From: Patella vulgata
Taxonomy: Eukaryota; Mollusca; Gastropoda; Patellidae
Assembly: GCF_932274485.2 (NCBI RefSeq)
Contig: NC_065883.2
Span: 14,506,222-14,570,221, forward strand
Reading direction: 5' to 3'
Length of the DNA: 64,000 bases
Under the pieces are notes generated by a model. The model was not told where the DNA came from. It did no database searches and was given only the letters and a program-made list of their open reading frames with translations. The position numbers and the translations under genes were made by a program. Below are positions 22,441 through 34,266 of this stretch, in pieces. Position 1 is the first letter of the stretch. Every line of letters starts with the position of its first letter.

Positions 22441-22819
22441 AACCACACTGATCCGCAGTGAATATTCGCTAGGCCGCGACAATCACTGATAAGGATGATA
22501 TCGATGCGACTTAATGAGTCACAAATATTAACCTTTTTCCTTCGACAAATTAAATTCTAAAACATTTTTTTTTATGTCTTAGAAAAATAAATAAAGACGT
22601 TTAAAGTATTTGTAGGTAAAAATTATTTCCTATTTTAGTGTAAATGGGTATTAAAATGAGTAAAAGGCGCCATTCTGCTCGAATTAGTAACGTCTTATGT
22701 AAACAATGCAAGCGCCATTAAGCCAATGATTGACGCCGCGTGATATGACGTCATGTGTTGAAGGCAGTCATCTTTTACAGAGATATTAGAAGAATTTCGT
22801 AATACTCTGTGTAACAGAT
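22441..22819. other. Spacer between two minisatellite blocks
   Basis: Unique-looking sequence with a GC-richer patch around 22720-22760 (GACGCCGCGTGATATGACG). No gene recognised. Confidence 0.4.
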
Positions 22820-22980
22820 TGATTGAAAACATATAAACACCGGAATTCACTTTCAAAATATCGGAATTCGCGCTTTTACATTAATAATAAATTACTTTAA
22901 AACACCGGAATTCACTTTGGGGAAACCAGAATTCACCCCAAGACAATTGTGTTTACTTATATTTTGCATTAATATTAATA
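22820..22980. repeat. Second block of CACCGGAATTCAC minisatellite
   Basis: Units ACACCGGAATTCACTTTC, ATCGGAATTCGCGC and TAAAACACCGGAATTCAC, as in 21930-22440. Confidence 0.65.
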
Positions 22981-23089
22981 CTAAAATTGATCTATTGTAA
23001 AAGGATATTTCCAGATGGTCAATTTGGGAAACACAATATGATTAAACCGAACATTTCTCGAATGTGGAGCAAAACGTTCTATTGTTCTT

Positions 23090-23296
23090 ACTGTTTAACG
23101 CCCGCTTCCATCGAAGGTGATATTGCAGACAAGTCTTATTTTTCGTTTTTATTATCTCAGCGCACGCGCAGGGATTTTTCTTGTGGGAGGAAACTGGAGT
23201 ACCCGGAGTAAACCCACGAGGTTAAGAAGGCGCCCATATCTCCAAGTCACATACGCTCACACCATGATCGAAACCTCAACCGCAAGTTAGGGGCGG
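23090..23296 (-). mobile_element. SINE-3, body half, split by the MULE
   Basis: Reverse SINE with GTGGGAGGAAACTGGAGTAC and AACCCACGAGGTTAAG (the core shared with SINE-2), then a B-box-like complement GATCGAAACCTCAACCG. The tRNA-like 5' head resumes at about 29711-29775, on the far side of the MULE. A tail fragment like this one occurs near 30862-30930. Confidence 0.7.
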
Positions 23297-24979
23297 CGCG
23301 TCGAATTACCCAATAACACCCAATAAAACCCAATAGCTGCCCAATAACACCCAGTAGCCTAACTACCCAATAACACCCCAAAACTCAAAAATAACACCCA
23401 GTAACTCAAAAATGTTGACTTTGGACACAAAAAATTACAATATAGCTGAATTTAAGAAGCCTCGCTGCTTTGTGCCCAAATAGGAGTTTCACGCTCACTC
23501 GCCCGAAGGGAGATAACTCGTGTATGTGATTTTTGTTGACAAAAAATTAATGTATGCTTTCGTTGCAATTCGTTGTAATCGTACTGTAATTAGTGATTGG
23601 TTAATCGCTTATTAAAACAGTAATTATATGCACGAAACAATATTATGGTATATACAGTGCAGTAAACAAATTAATACTATAGCTATATTTATTTATATTT
23701 AGAAATTGTGGCGATTGTCATTTTCGGTCATCGTATAACTTATTTTGAAATAAATAAATAAAACCAATTTAGATTAGTGCCGCTGACAATTAAGTGTCTC
23801 TGCTCAGAGTATTCTCATGTTATCACAGTTTATTATGTTTGTCCGAATGTGTTGGAGGTGTGATTGGATGTGATTTGTTAATATATAGTCTAATGAAGTT
23901 TATCTAAAGAATGACAATAGACAATAATAGTTTTGATTATATCTCAGGATTGTTAAGATTGTCAAGATTTTTTTTTATTCCTATATTTAATAATAATATT
24001 TTTTATTCGTACTTAATTAAATTTTACACTTTGAAAATGAAAAAAAAAACCCACCTCAAAACAGTCTACATTATATATCAAGCTTACCGGAATACCTTAT
24101 TAATAATTTCTCCAACATTAGGATCTTCCTTTGAGTCTCTAAATAATATAAAGTCCCTTTATTCTATCAGCTTTTAATACATTGCATCGCTTATTTTAAA
24201 TTTGTCAATATTATATTTATAATATATATATTTAATATTATTACAAACAATGGGTTTACTTTCGTGTACACTGTAATTAGAGCATGTAGAACGCAGATGC
24301 GTACATTCTTTCTTACAACTTTTCAATATGCTACTAATAAATTCCACACATCTTTTATGGAGTTGAACTAGTATTGTAAGATCATTACAAATTAAATGTA
24401 GTAAGGTATTGTGTGTGCGAATTTTAAAATCTGTCATGCATTATAATCAGAAGAAAATTTACTATCAAATATAATGAACGTTCCTTCTCATCAGAAACAT
24501 GGCGTAACTTAAAGAGGCATTATGGGAGATTAGATAAAAAGATGAAAGTTCTCGCTAAAAAAAAAACCTAAATAGAATATGTTGAAAATTTCAGTAAAAT
24601 TGCTGCACTCTGAACCGAGATATTAACTTTTGAATTTTAAGCCTAGCCTGGATCATCATTACGATAAAAAAACATAGACTCGATTTTCTCTCTTCATTTG
24701 ATTTCTCGCGTTCTGGTAAATTAGCATGTTAAATTACCTCTAAATTTACACAGATTAATATTAAATGCATATTTCTGACCCCCCCCCCCCCCTATATCAT
24801 ATAAAATAAACTTCTGCTTGAATAGACATACCCGACCCATGTACCCGTGTCTTAAATATTGGATGCTATTTCATATGTTCACGACAAGAAAACAACATCA
24901 ATATTGATTGAAATGGACGATTTAATTTTAATTTGTGATTTTAATTTCGTATTTTATGGAAGTTTAGCTCTTGTGTAGG

Positions 24980-25235
24980 AAATGAAATGAAATGGGGTTT
25001 AACGTCCTACTGTTTGCTCCGGACTGGGCTAATGAAGACGGGCATACGCCATACAGTGTGCTATGAGGGAAATTTTGCTCGGACAGCGGCACTACGGCAA
25101 CTCTCTTTTATCGAATTCCAACTGTCAAGGGATTTTTTACGTACACGCCAATGTGTACACGGGACATCGGTTTGTCGCCCCATCCGAACGACTAGACAAC
25201 TGTCCTTGTCAGGCCCTCCGTCCTGCATCTCCTGG
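24980..25235 (-). mobile_element. SINE-1, 5'-truncated, inside MULE
   Basis: Starts with the tail complement GAAATGAAATGAAATGGGG and runs to GGCCCTCCGTCCTGCATC, where it stops without the tRNA head. Confidence 0.8.
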
Positions 25236-25439
25236 GTAGGAAGTCAATACCTGGACTATAAAGTTCGATGATCATTTTCTGCTTAGACCAAGTAGAGACG
25301 TCAATCTGATTAATCGAAACTTTGAACTTTCTAGGTTTTACTGAGTTATGATCAAATACAATTTATAATATTGTAAAATACGATGTGGTGTGAATACAAA
25401 AATTTATGTAAAGATAATAACAATCTCACGTTTAATCTA

Positions 25440-28070
25440 TTTATTACAGGCTGCTCGACATGGTTATAATGAACTTCAATCTGTAGCAACACGCGAATCA
25501 GCATTTTTTCCAAATAACCGTCTGGTCAATACATATTTACCCGACCATGATCAAACCAGAAGTATTTAAGAAAACTGATAAAGTTGTCGTGAATATTGTT
25601 AAATATTTCACAGTAGAAGTAGTGATACCAATCCAATAAACTCCAGGTGGCAATTGTTTATTTAACTCCTTATATTTACACCTGGTTGGAAATGAATCCT
25701 TAAATACGTAATTAAAATATATGGCTTGTATTGAAATGGTGACAAAAAACAACAAATATTTCTACGAAAAAACAGATCCTGCTTCGAATGCGCTGGTCTT
25801 GGGTCTTATTATTCCAGTGTTTGGACTATGTTTGCATTAGCTAATGTTACACAGATTCCAATAATGTCCGTGCATCCATACATCAAAGACAACGTTAATT
25901 CTAATGGCATCGTTTACGAAAAATTTAATGTCTTGTTGCAACCCGACACACATCGGTCATATACTGAACCAGTTAAGATATTATGGTCAAACACCACCAA
26001 TTGTACTAAACCCAGAATAGGCGCCTGGTTTCCCAACGATTTCGTCGCATTGCTCCTACAATCAAAAGTTTTACAAGCACCCCCACTACTTCTACTCCGA
26101 ATACTAGCCTATCACCTACAAACCTAAAGCTTTCTGACAACCCCATCCCTGTATTACTAGATAAAACGAAAAACCGAAACCACCAAATTGGCAGTGTTGA
26201 TTTAAAACCAGGAATCTCGTTGACGTTTTTAGTGACGATAGCTGCATCAGTGACGATTCATCATCCATAGCTACGCCTGATGATACAACAAATCAAAAGC
26301 TCTTGTTTACTCCCACAGTGCAACTTCCTATCTTTCATTTGAGGGGGATGATTTTATTGATATTTTGCGCGAGATAACCTATATTGATGTAAGTGAGTCA
26401 AAGGAGATCCAGCCATCGAGCTCAGCACTAAAGTCATCACTTGAAGCTGGAAAGATGATGTCCACAATGGAACAGTTTAAAGTATTTTCCAATGCTGCAC
26501 CCGTGGATAGAATTCCCCTGGGAATGAAAGAAAATGTCTATGCTGTTGTAAATATGGAACGTAAAGAAGAACAGAAGGATGTTTTTCTGGATGACATGGG
26601 TGTGTGGGACTCGACTGAAGGGACAACTGCAAACCACGCGTATTCTACTGGGAAAAATAATCAACTGTCTAGTGTTTTTATTAGGAATGGTAAGTTGTGT
26701 GTGGAAAGACAACAGATGTAAAGTGTATTCCCCAGTCTTACCGCTACATTATTTTTCACCGGTATACTGCAAACTTAAAGGCGACAACGAGTACAAAAAG
26801 AGAATCCCCACTATAAAGTCCGCGCCGAAGGACTTGAGTCATTTTCAGAAGATGGCACTCGTTGAATATTGTGGTACCAAAACCGTACAGAATTCTAAAA
26901 CTAATCGCGCTTATATCAGAACAGACCCTGGAATCGTAAAAAAATGTGTTGACAATGACAAACAAATCCCCCGCGGACATTTACTTCAACACAGTTGCAG
27001 ATGACAGTGTACTGGCACCCACATCATCCAAACAAGGGACAAAATATACGATGAACGTAAACAAGCGCGTTGAGCTGAAAATAATTTGGACATAACGTGT
27101 AAACCTAACAACGTTGCGATGAGGTATTAACAATTCTTAAAATGCAGAAAAAACGGAAGTGTTATTAAGAGAGTCGAGCATACATAAGGGGAGCCACCGA
27201 ACATTATTATCTATTCTAAAGAACAATTGCAAGATATGAAATCAAACTGTTTAGGTGAAGGGGGAGTGTTGTTTGAATAGATCAATTTGGGTAAATGTTT
27301 CGTTACAGCATTGTCTCATAAAAACCAAGCTGTTATTATTCGCGAAACGAATCAAAACCCCATAACGCTTGGCCCCATGATGCTCCATTGGGATGGCGAA
27401 GCATCAACCTATCACTATTTCTTTTCGCATCTTCGTTCCCAGCTAGGTAGTGATAAAATAATATATATGGTACGGACGAAGAAAAATCTATGACCAAATC
27501 TTTGTATAAAGTATTCCAAAATTCCAATTTCTTATATAGACATTTAGAGAAATCAGGAACGCCACAAAAAGGGCACTCAATTTTAAGAAATTTAATTTTT
27601 GGTAAGGAAGGAATTGTATATTCGAAAAACGACACCGACTTTGAAATGAAAAAAAGATCATTTGTCTGTTTATTTTGAAAAATATCCTAGATTTGAACAA
27701 TATTGGGGAAATATTTAAAACATAAATTGTTATTATATGTTATTAAGCTCCTCCAAAATAAAATGATCTCAGACTTATGGACTAATAACAACGCAGAATC
27801 AATTAATTATAGACTGAAACAAGAAACCGATTGGCATATTCAGAATTTACCTGACCTTGTTACAAAATCGGCTAGAGTATCAACATTTCAAATTCTCAAC
27901 ATACGTCGGGCTGTACACGGGACAGGCAATTGGCAACTTATAGACCAGAAGTCTGAGATCGGTCCTGAAACGTGGGCTTGTATGGAAGCAGACAAGAAAA
28001 CTAGCATGTTGAATAAATATTAAATGAAGAAGAAAAATGTATGTAATGTAAATATTGTTAATTTCTATTT
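25440..28070 (+). pseudogene. MULE-OTU polyprotein/transposase remnant
   Basis: Plus-strand pieces in order: ARHGYNELQSVATRESAFFP and NTYLPDHDQ; PGGNCLFNSLYLHL (about 25643), matching the OTU catalytic D-G-N-C motif; SSVWTMFALANV and IPIMSVHPYI; KENVYAVVNMERK with GVWDSTEG; YIRTDPGIVKK; IIIYSKEQLQDM; HWDGEASTYHYFFSHL; and WTNNNAESINYRLKQ with LPDLVTK, typical of MULE-type transposases in marine invertebrates. Several stops and frame changes separate the pieces. At the expected OTU histidine (N-H-F) the sequence reads NDF. Confidence 0.7.
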
Positions 28071-29710
28071 TTCTCATGTTCTTTTATCTATTGACATTCA
28101 ATTACTTTATTGAATTGTCAGGTATCCTCTTACAGTTCCATATAACAACTTTTGGTCTTCGAATGAATTAGTGAGCAGAAATTCGGCCTTGTATCTGTTA
28201 TCACTCGTCACATCAGTCAGTTATATAGTGGGATGACTCGTGTTTTCCTTTGACGTTCGTCACTTCCGATTCAGGAAACCTTTATTACTCAGCTATCGTA
28301 GCAATGATCTCTGTGTTAAAATTATATTTGGAATGTGTTTAACCAGCTCTATCGCATTATGTAATAATGACTGGCACCAATATTGTCCTTTAATTAGAAT
28401 TCTCCTTTACAGACTAATTATTTTGTTATCTTTATATTTTCATATGAAAATTTTTAAATATGTGTATGTTTTAATAAAATATTGGTTTGTAAAGGAATTC
28501 AAATTAACCACCAAGTGTCTCGTTACCTTGTCAGGTAGCGCCTTTGTGCGTAGAATGTTTGGCAGTTAATTAGAATTCCTTTACAGACTAATCGTTATCA
28601 CGTCGGGTAGAGCATTTTTGCGCTAATTTATTGCAAGTTAATTTGAATCCCGTGAAAAAAAAACTACAGCGGGGACATCTGTAATAACGTTTTGTTATTA
28701 CCACCGCCTGACGATACCCATGGAGGGGTTGAAATAATTATTCTACAAAAAGAACCCAAGATCATTTAAAATCAGACTGATGTGATATATCGTATACATT
28801 GTAAGAATTATTTGATTTCGCACTCATAAAATATTATTTAATGATTAAAATATTATACCTAGAACAGCTTTATTTCCTTATTCATTGCACATTATTGCAG
28901 ATTCGTTGCAGTAAATATACTGGTATGCTGCTATTTGATGATATTGGTGAATGCTTTGCAGTGATTGTACGGGTATGCTGCTATTTGATATTGAGTTATT
29001 GGGCAGTTGTTGGGTGATGTGAAGCTATTTCATGTGAGGTTATTCGTTGCAGTAATTTCAATAGTATGCAGATATTTGAAGATATTGGTTGAACATTTGA
29101 TAGTACTGGGTATGGAAATATTGCGTTATTTGCTAGGTTTGGGTTGGATAAACTGGGATATTGAGACATCGTCAATCGCATTTGAAGTGCGGAACGATTG
29201 ACCCAATACTACCCCTTAACTACCCAATACCACTCCAATGTCACCACATACTACCCAATACTACAACATAGCATGGAGAGGCCCCCAATACGCCAAGTAA
29301 TATTTTGAAAAAAAAACATTAATAAAATGTGGGTCAGCCCATGCACTTCTTGTGGAAAATTGGTGAGTAAGCCGGCTGTCCGATCCCTTGTAATTACTTA
29401 TTAATTTGTTTATTGCACTGTGTATACCATATAATATTGTTTTATGCATATAATTACAACGAATTGCAACGAAAGCATACATTAATTTTTCGTCAACAAA
29501 AATCACATACACGAGTTATCTCCCTTCAGGCGAGTGAGCGTGAAACTCCGATTTGGGCACAAAACAGCAAGGCTTCTAAAATTCAACTAAATTGTTATTT
29601 TGTGTCTTCAAAGTCAACAATTTTGAGTTACTGGGAGTTATTTTTGAGTTATTGGGCAGTTATTGTGTGTTATTAGACAGTTATTGGGTGTTATTGGGTA
29701 ATTCGACGCG

Positions 29711-29775
29711 CCCGAGGTGGCCGGCCAAAGAGGTCGAAGCGCGACACTCTAGACCACTAGCCCATCTCAACGTTC
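29711..29775 (-). mobile_element. SINE-3, tRNA-like head half
   Basis: Complement reads GAGATGGGCTAGTGGTCTAG, an A-box-like tRNA head. It continues the SINE whose body ends at 23296 on the other side of the MULE. Confidence 0.6.
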
Positions 29776-30110
29776 TCAGTGTAGATGAGTTAAGTTTATT
29801 CGAAAATGAACTTGGTAATAATAAGCCAATCAAATTAAAGTCTCATCAATAATGGTTTGGGTATTTTAATAGATAATCCGTTGTAGCATGAAGCAGTCCA
29901 GATTGTTAATTGTGAATTGTCTTGTATCACTAACGAGACGCAAAAACACAGGAGTCACAAAATATCGGCTTAATCCTTACTGATTGTTCTTTAAATCAAC
30001 ACTGACGTGTTCAATAGTTATTTTAATAATTAATTTGCAGTGGTATGAAGTTCAGATTTATGTTTAACCTGTTTGTTGACAGGTTCCTTTTGTTGAGTGT
30101 CTCTAGTCAT

Positions 30111-30307
30111 AGGCGTACGAGCTGGGAAAATTTGGGCACACAATATTGTACTTTGTAAAAGTTGTATAAAAAAATATTGCGTTCTTGAATGTGTCCAATT
30201 TAACAGTGAATTTATTATTATTATGTAACATACTAAGAACATAACTACATTTTTGGGGCACCAACCACCCCCCCCCCCCCAGTCAAAAATGTTCCCGTAC
30301 GCCTATG
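30111..30307. mobile_element. Small MITE with CATAGGCGTACG ends
   Basis: CATAGGCGTACG at the left and CGTACGCCTATG at the right, with TCTAGT repeated outside. About 200 bp with an internal C run. Same termini as the 38783-39661 element. Confidence 0.75.
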
Positions 30308-30330
30308 TCTAGTCATAGACAGGAACTTAC

Positions 30331-30542
30331 CACATTGTTGTTGAAATCTGTAATAAACAACAACAATCAATGGTGGCTGGTAGTGGCCATGTTAAATCTC
30401 GCCCTTTTCACAACGCACCAACACGACACCACGACAGTACGACAGTATTGACGCAATCACACGACACTGCTTGTCCTGTTATTTTGATGGAATATCAAGT
30501 GATACATATTGTTATTCATCTGGTATAAAGAGATTGTCTAAG
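30331..30542. promoter_or_regulatory. Candidate divergent first exons / bidirectional promoter
   Basis: Short, unique, relatively CpG-rich stretch between repeats. On the plus strand it ends in CTAAG|GTAAGT (exon end 30542). On the minus strand it ends in AATGTG|GTAAGT (exon end 30331). It lies between WARS1 (minus) and WDR25 (plus), so both 5' UTRs could begin here and splice to their coding exons. This is inference from splice-site quality and position only. Confidence 0.35.
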
Positions 30543-30575
30543 GTAAGTCATGCTACCAATGCTGTTGTTCTTAGT

Positions 30576-30851
30576 GTGGGGGTTGGATGGCCGAATGGTT
30601 AGCACGCGCGCGCTGTATCATACGGTCTGTCATTGAGTCAACTGGCGGGGTTTCGATTCCCCGGTCCTACGTGACAAGGAGTAGGGTCGCCTGTCCAACC
30701 TCGTGGGTTTTCTCCGGGTCCCCCGGTTTCCTCCCACTGCTAAAGACCCCTGCGCGCATGCGAATTATTGAAATAAAATTGAACCATGTGTTAGTCCCGA
30801 AATGACCTAGTTTGTGTCGAGTGGACGTTAAACCCCATTTCTCTCTCTCTC
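30576..30851 (+). mobile_element. SINE-2, full-length, with 10-bp target duplication
   Basis: tRNA-like head GGATGGCCGAATGGTTAGCA with a B-box-like GGTTTCGATTCC, body CTCGTGGGTTTTCTCCGG and (CT)n tail. TGTTCTTAGT flanks it at 30566-30575 and 30852-30861. Confidence 0.93.
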
Positions 30852-31129
30852 TCTGTTCTTAGTTTTTAACGTCCGCTTCCACCCAAGGTGATATATCGAA
30901 GACAAATTGTCTTATTTTCATTATCTTAGTTAATCTATAATATACAGCGAATATCTTTATATTTTTTACGTATTAATACAAAAATAGTACTCCTCATCAC
31001 CTCACCATTATCACAAAATTTACAAAATCTGTTATTTCTAACAACACCTACTTCTATAAATACGTTATGGACAGATAAACGGATTTTTGAAATACAATTA
31101 GCATATTTACATGGAATGGATTTGGTCAA

Positions 31130-32190
31130 ATAATATTACAACTGAAATGCTGATGTTAAAAAAGTGATCCTGACAAAATTTGTTACTAACTTACCGCTAA
31201 GTTAGCTGACTTTCTAATGGGAAATTAAAATGAGAAAAAAATCTTGAAAACTGATCCTGACAAAATTGGTTATTTCTCAACATAGTAGCACTAACTCACC
31301 GCTTAGTTCGCCGATAAGACTTTCTTATGGGAAATTAAAATGCGAAAAAAATCTTAAAAATTGAACCTTACTGGTTATTTTCCGTAACGGAAAAAGTTAG
31401 AAGCAATTTTTAGATATCTACAGAATCGTATTAACCATTCTATATGTTGGATGGAATTAAATACCATAATTTTAAAGGAATATTGAATAACACTCATTTG
31501 AAGAAGATATTTGTTTTGAAGACTAAAAATACAGATGTTGTCAAAATGTTGTCATTTCTAACCCATTTGTAATGTATTCTTAACGTTTCAAGTCGAAATC
31601 TTCATAAATAAAAAGGTTACGCTCGGAATTTTCACTCTTTTCACACTTGAGCTTAAAATTGGGCCATACGCATGTGTCGTAGAGGCTACAATGTCTGCAA
31701 ATAAAAGTTGAGAAATACAAACAGCTACAAATTGGTAAAACACGCATTAGTTGAAAAACAAAAAAGTTTTCTTTGATTTCTCATATTTGTCTATTGATAA
31801 CATTTCTAAAGTTTTATTTATTCATTCACCTTTTGAACTAAATACCTTTCGGATAGTATAGAGTTTAATTCTGTAGAATATGTACTTTTTCCAAAAACGC
31901 GAGGGAAAAAAATAATAGGTAGTATGAAAACTAATAATATTCCAAACAAAAACAAGATGTTTTATTATAAAAACTAATAATTCGAACAAAAACAATAGTG
32001 TTTCACACAAGCTACGCAGTGTGAAACCCTAACACGCTACGCAGTGTGAAACCCTAATAAGAATAATTTTAACAAAAACAATAGTGTTTCACAAAAGCTA
32101 TACGCTGAGTGAAACCCGATTAATAACCCGAACAAAAACGCAGTGTGAAACCCTAATAATAATCTTAGTAATAACAATAGGTGAAAACCT
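31130..32190 (-). repeat. Long repeat of family E, with terminal GGGTTTCAC units
   Basis: Contains GGGAAATTAAAATGCGAAAA and GTGATCCTGACAAAATTTG, shared with 39955-40080. At the right it has several copies of ACGCAGTGTGAAACCCTAA, the complement of the left end of 58297-60190. Non-coding. Confidence 0.7.
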
Positions 32191-32198
32191 AATAAATA

Positions 32199-32497
32199 AA
32201 ATGACATGGGGTTTAACATCCTACCGTTCTGCTTCGACTGTGCCAATGAAGACGGGCATATGCCATACAGTGCGCTATGGGGAAAATTTTGCTCGACCTA
32301 TTCTTATATCGAATTCCAACTGTACACAAGATCTCGGTTTTTCTTCCTTTCCGAACGTTGTCCCTTGCCAGCCCCCCCCCCACCCCGTCCTGTACCACTA
32401 ACAGGGGGGAACCACGCGGGCCAATCCCGATAAACTTTCTCGGCTAACACCGGGATCGAACATGTGTTATGCCTACTCATTGAGGCACCGTGGTCCT
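32199..32497 (-). mobile_element. SINE-1 copy, diverged
   Basis: From ATGGGGTTTAACATCCTACC through TCGAATTCCAACTGTACAC to a decayed tRNA-like head near TGAGGCACCGTGGTCC. Nearly full-length. Confidence 0.8.
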
Positions 32498-32499
32498 CA

Positions 32500-32880
32500 A
32501 CAAAACAATAAACATTGAAATAATACTTAACACAACATTATGTATAACAATCACTAGAAACTTTAATAGTGCAACGTTTCAACAAGTCGGCCTATCGTCT
32601 TATCGGTAAACAATAATATAATACAAAAAGCTCTGAGTGGACATATATCAAGCCACAAAGACAAGAATTAAAAAATAAAAGAGATCAAAGACTGTATAAG
32701 TGGAGTTATAACTACAAACCAGAGATAAATAAATTAACTCTTAGGTAACTACCACTCAGAGCTATTAGTTGGGCTCAAAGGTGGTTAAAGAGAAAAGAAA
32801 ACTATTTTAAGCTTACAAATGAATACATGGGCTACAATTTAACGCGTGACTAATCAATTAAAGCATAGATGTCGTGAATG
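32500..32880. other. Intergenic sequence, nothing recognised
   Basis: AT-rich; a GAGCTATTAGTTGGGCTC stretch and other short words only. No gene or repeat match seen. Confidence 0.4.
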
Positions 32881-34266
32881 TACTAAACAGCAAAAAAACC
32901 CCCAAAAAACCCAAAAAAACAAAAAAACGTCAGTGCGATTTCAAAATCATTCTGTACACAGTCTATAAATCCGTATCTGGTGTGTCCACTACGAATGTCA
33001 ATTACAGCAGCGCTGTGTCTGTACATGGGGTGGACCAGGCGATTGATGAACGCCTTTGGCACCTGGAACCACACTCTCAGAAAAGCCTGGCGCAACACAT
33101 CGGCTGTTAATAAGTCTCCTCTGAATTTCATCCCAAAGATGTTCAATCGGGTTTAAGTCCGGACTAAGGGCTGGCCAGTGCATAACGTTGACACCGCTCT
33201 GCTGTAGAAAGTCCCGAGTAACTCTGGCGGTGTGGACACGGGCGTTGTCATGCTGGAAAACGTTGTTTCGATGACGTGCGAAATGTGGTATGAAGAGGGG
33301 GAGGGAGGTCTGAGAGCTTGATTGATGAGCGCACTGCTGTGATGCCGCCTCCTCTCCCTGGCCCTGGACTAAGATTTTGGGGCACCATAGGACCCACTCT
33401 CTGGTTCAGGCCGATTCCGACCCAAACCATTATGCTTGAACCTCCCATTGAGTCTCGTTCCATGCCACATTGGTCAGAATAACTCTGGCCACGTCGACGC
33501 CATATTCTGGTCCTGCAATCTGCAGTTGATACGCAATACCGACTCTCATCTGTGAACAGAACAGTTCTCCATTGCCTGTGTCGCCAGTTCTGGTGCTGTT
33601 GGGCAAACTGTAGACGTTCACGTCGATGGCGAGGGGTCAGGATCGGTCCACAGTAAGATCTACGGCATTGGATGTTCTCTCTGGTGAGACGTCGGCGCAC
33701 TGTATCGGTACTGATGGGTCTTCCGTGTGTTCTCACTATCTGACGTGCTGTTTCCAGATGCCCGCACAAAATGGCGGTCTTGCCTGGGGCCAGTTTGGGA
33801 GCGATCATCCCTGGTGTTGGTGGCCCGAAAGCGTTGCTGAAGCCTGTAGATGGTCCGAACATTGACCTGTAAGTGATTGGCAACGGCTTGGGCAGTGTGC
33901 CCAGCGTCGAGTCTTCCAAACGCCTGGTTTTTCTGAGCTGTCGTGAGTCGTGGCATGCTGCTGACGTTGAAGTGTGAATGATTCAACCAGGTATGGAGTG
34001 CATTTTATAGGGCTGGTCCTGGTGAACAGCACGTGCAGCATGAGTTACATGAAAATCATGGAGAACATATTACCATCTCAGAAGTCAGGCTGCGTTTTAG
34101 AGAACATTTCCCGGGTTTAAGTCTATGTTTGGGAAGGAGCCTTATTGCTCGGGTAAAGTTTGAGATGTGGTCACAAATATACAATAAAAACATTTGGCAA
34201 GTTTTATGCAATGCGTCTATTCAGAGTAACATACCAACCTGACATTTCTTTTGCTGCTCAGTTTAG
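32881..34266 (-). mobile_element. Decayed Tc1-like transposon
   Basis: Left end TACTAAACAGCAAAAAAAC marks the element's 3' end, and the same end occurs inverted at 41105-41113. A loosely matching GCTGCTCAGTTTAGGTAGTA near 34252-34271 may be the other end; that border is uncertain. It contains the transposase remains at 32998-33956. Confidence 0.7.
32998..33956 (-). pseudogene. Tc1-like transposase remnant
   Basis: Minus strand. MPRLTTAQKNQAFGRLDAGH and VNVRTIYRLQQRFR form the helix-turn-helix part; then TDTVRRRLTRENIQCRR, LFTDESRYCV, GGSSIMVWVGIG, and [20 protein letters not shown] with the last catalytic glutamate. Pieces lie in different frames, so it is inactive. It belongs to a different lineage from the two TACTATTC elements. 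Confidence 0.85.

Larger units (their letters stand above)
23297..29710 (+). mobile_element. MULE (Mutator-like) transposon with OTU-like region, long TIRs
   Basis: A 6.4-kb element. The left end 23297-23674 and right end 29397-29710 are inverted copies, beginning CGCGTCGAATTACCCAATAA and sharing GGGAGATAACTCGTGTATG and AATGTATGCTTTCGTTGCAA. The coding region (about 25440-28070) holds an OTU protease-like segment and a MULE-type transposase, both broken. Subterminal ACCCAATA repeats are dense at both ends. It carries a later SINE-1 fragment (24980-25235) and a family H copy (24509-24680). I saw no clear 9-bp target duplication. It sits inside SINE-3. Confidence 0.85.

Noticed and set aside
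24174-24437. Cysteine-rich 87-residue minus-strand frame inside the MULE
   Set aside because: No recognisable domain and AT-rich; could be a passenger gene but nothing supports it.
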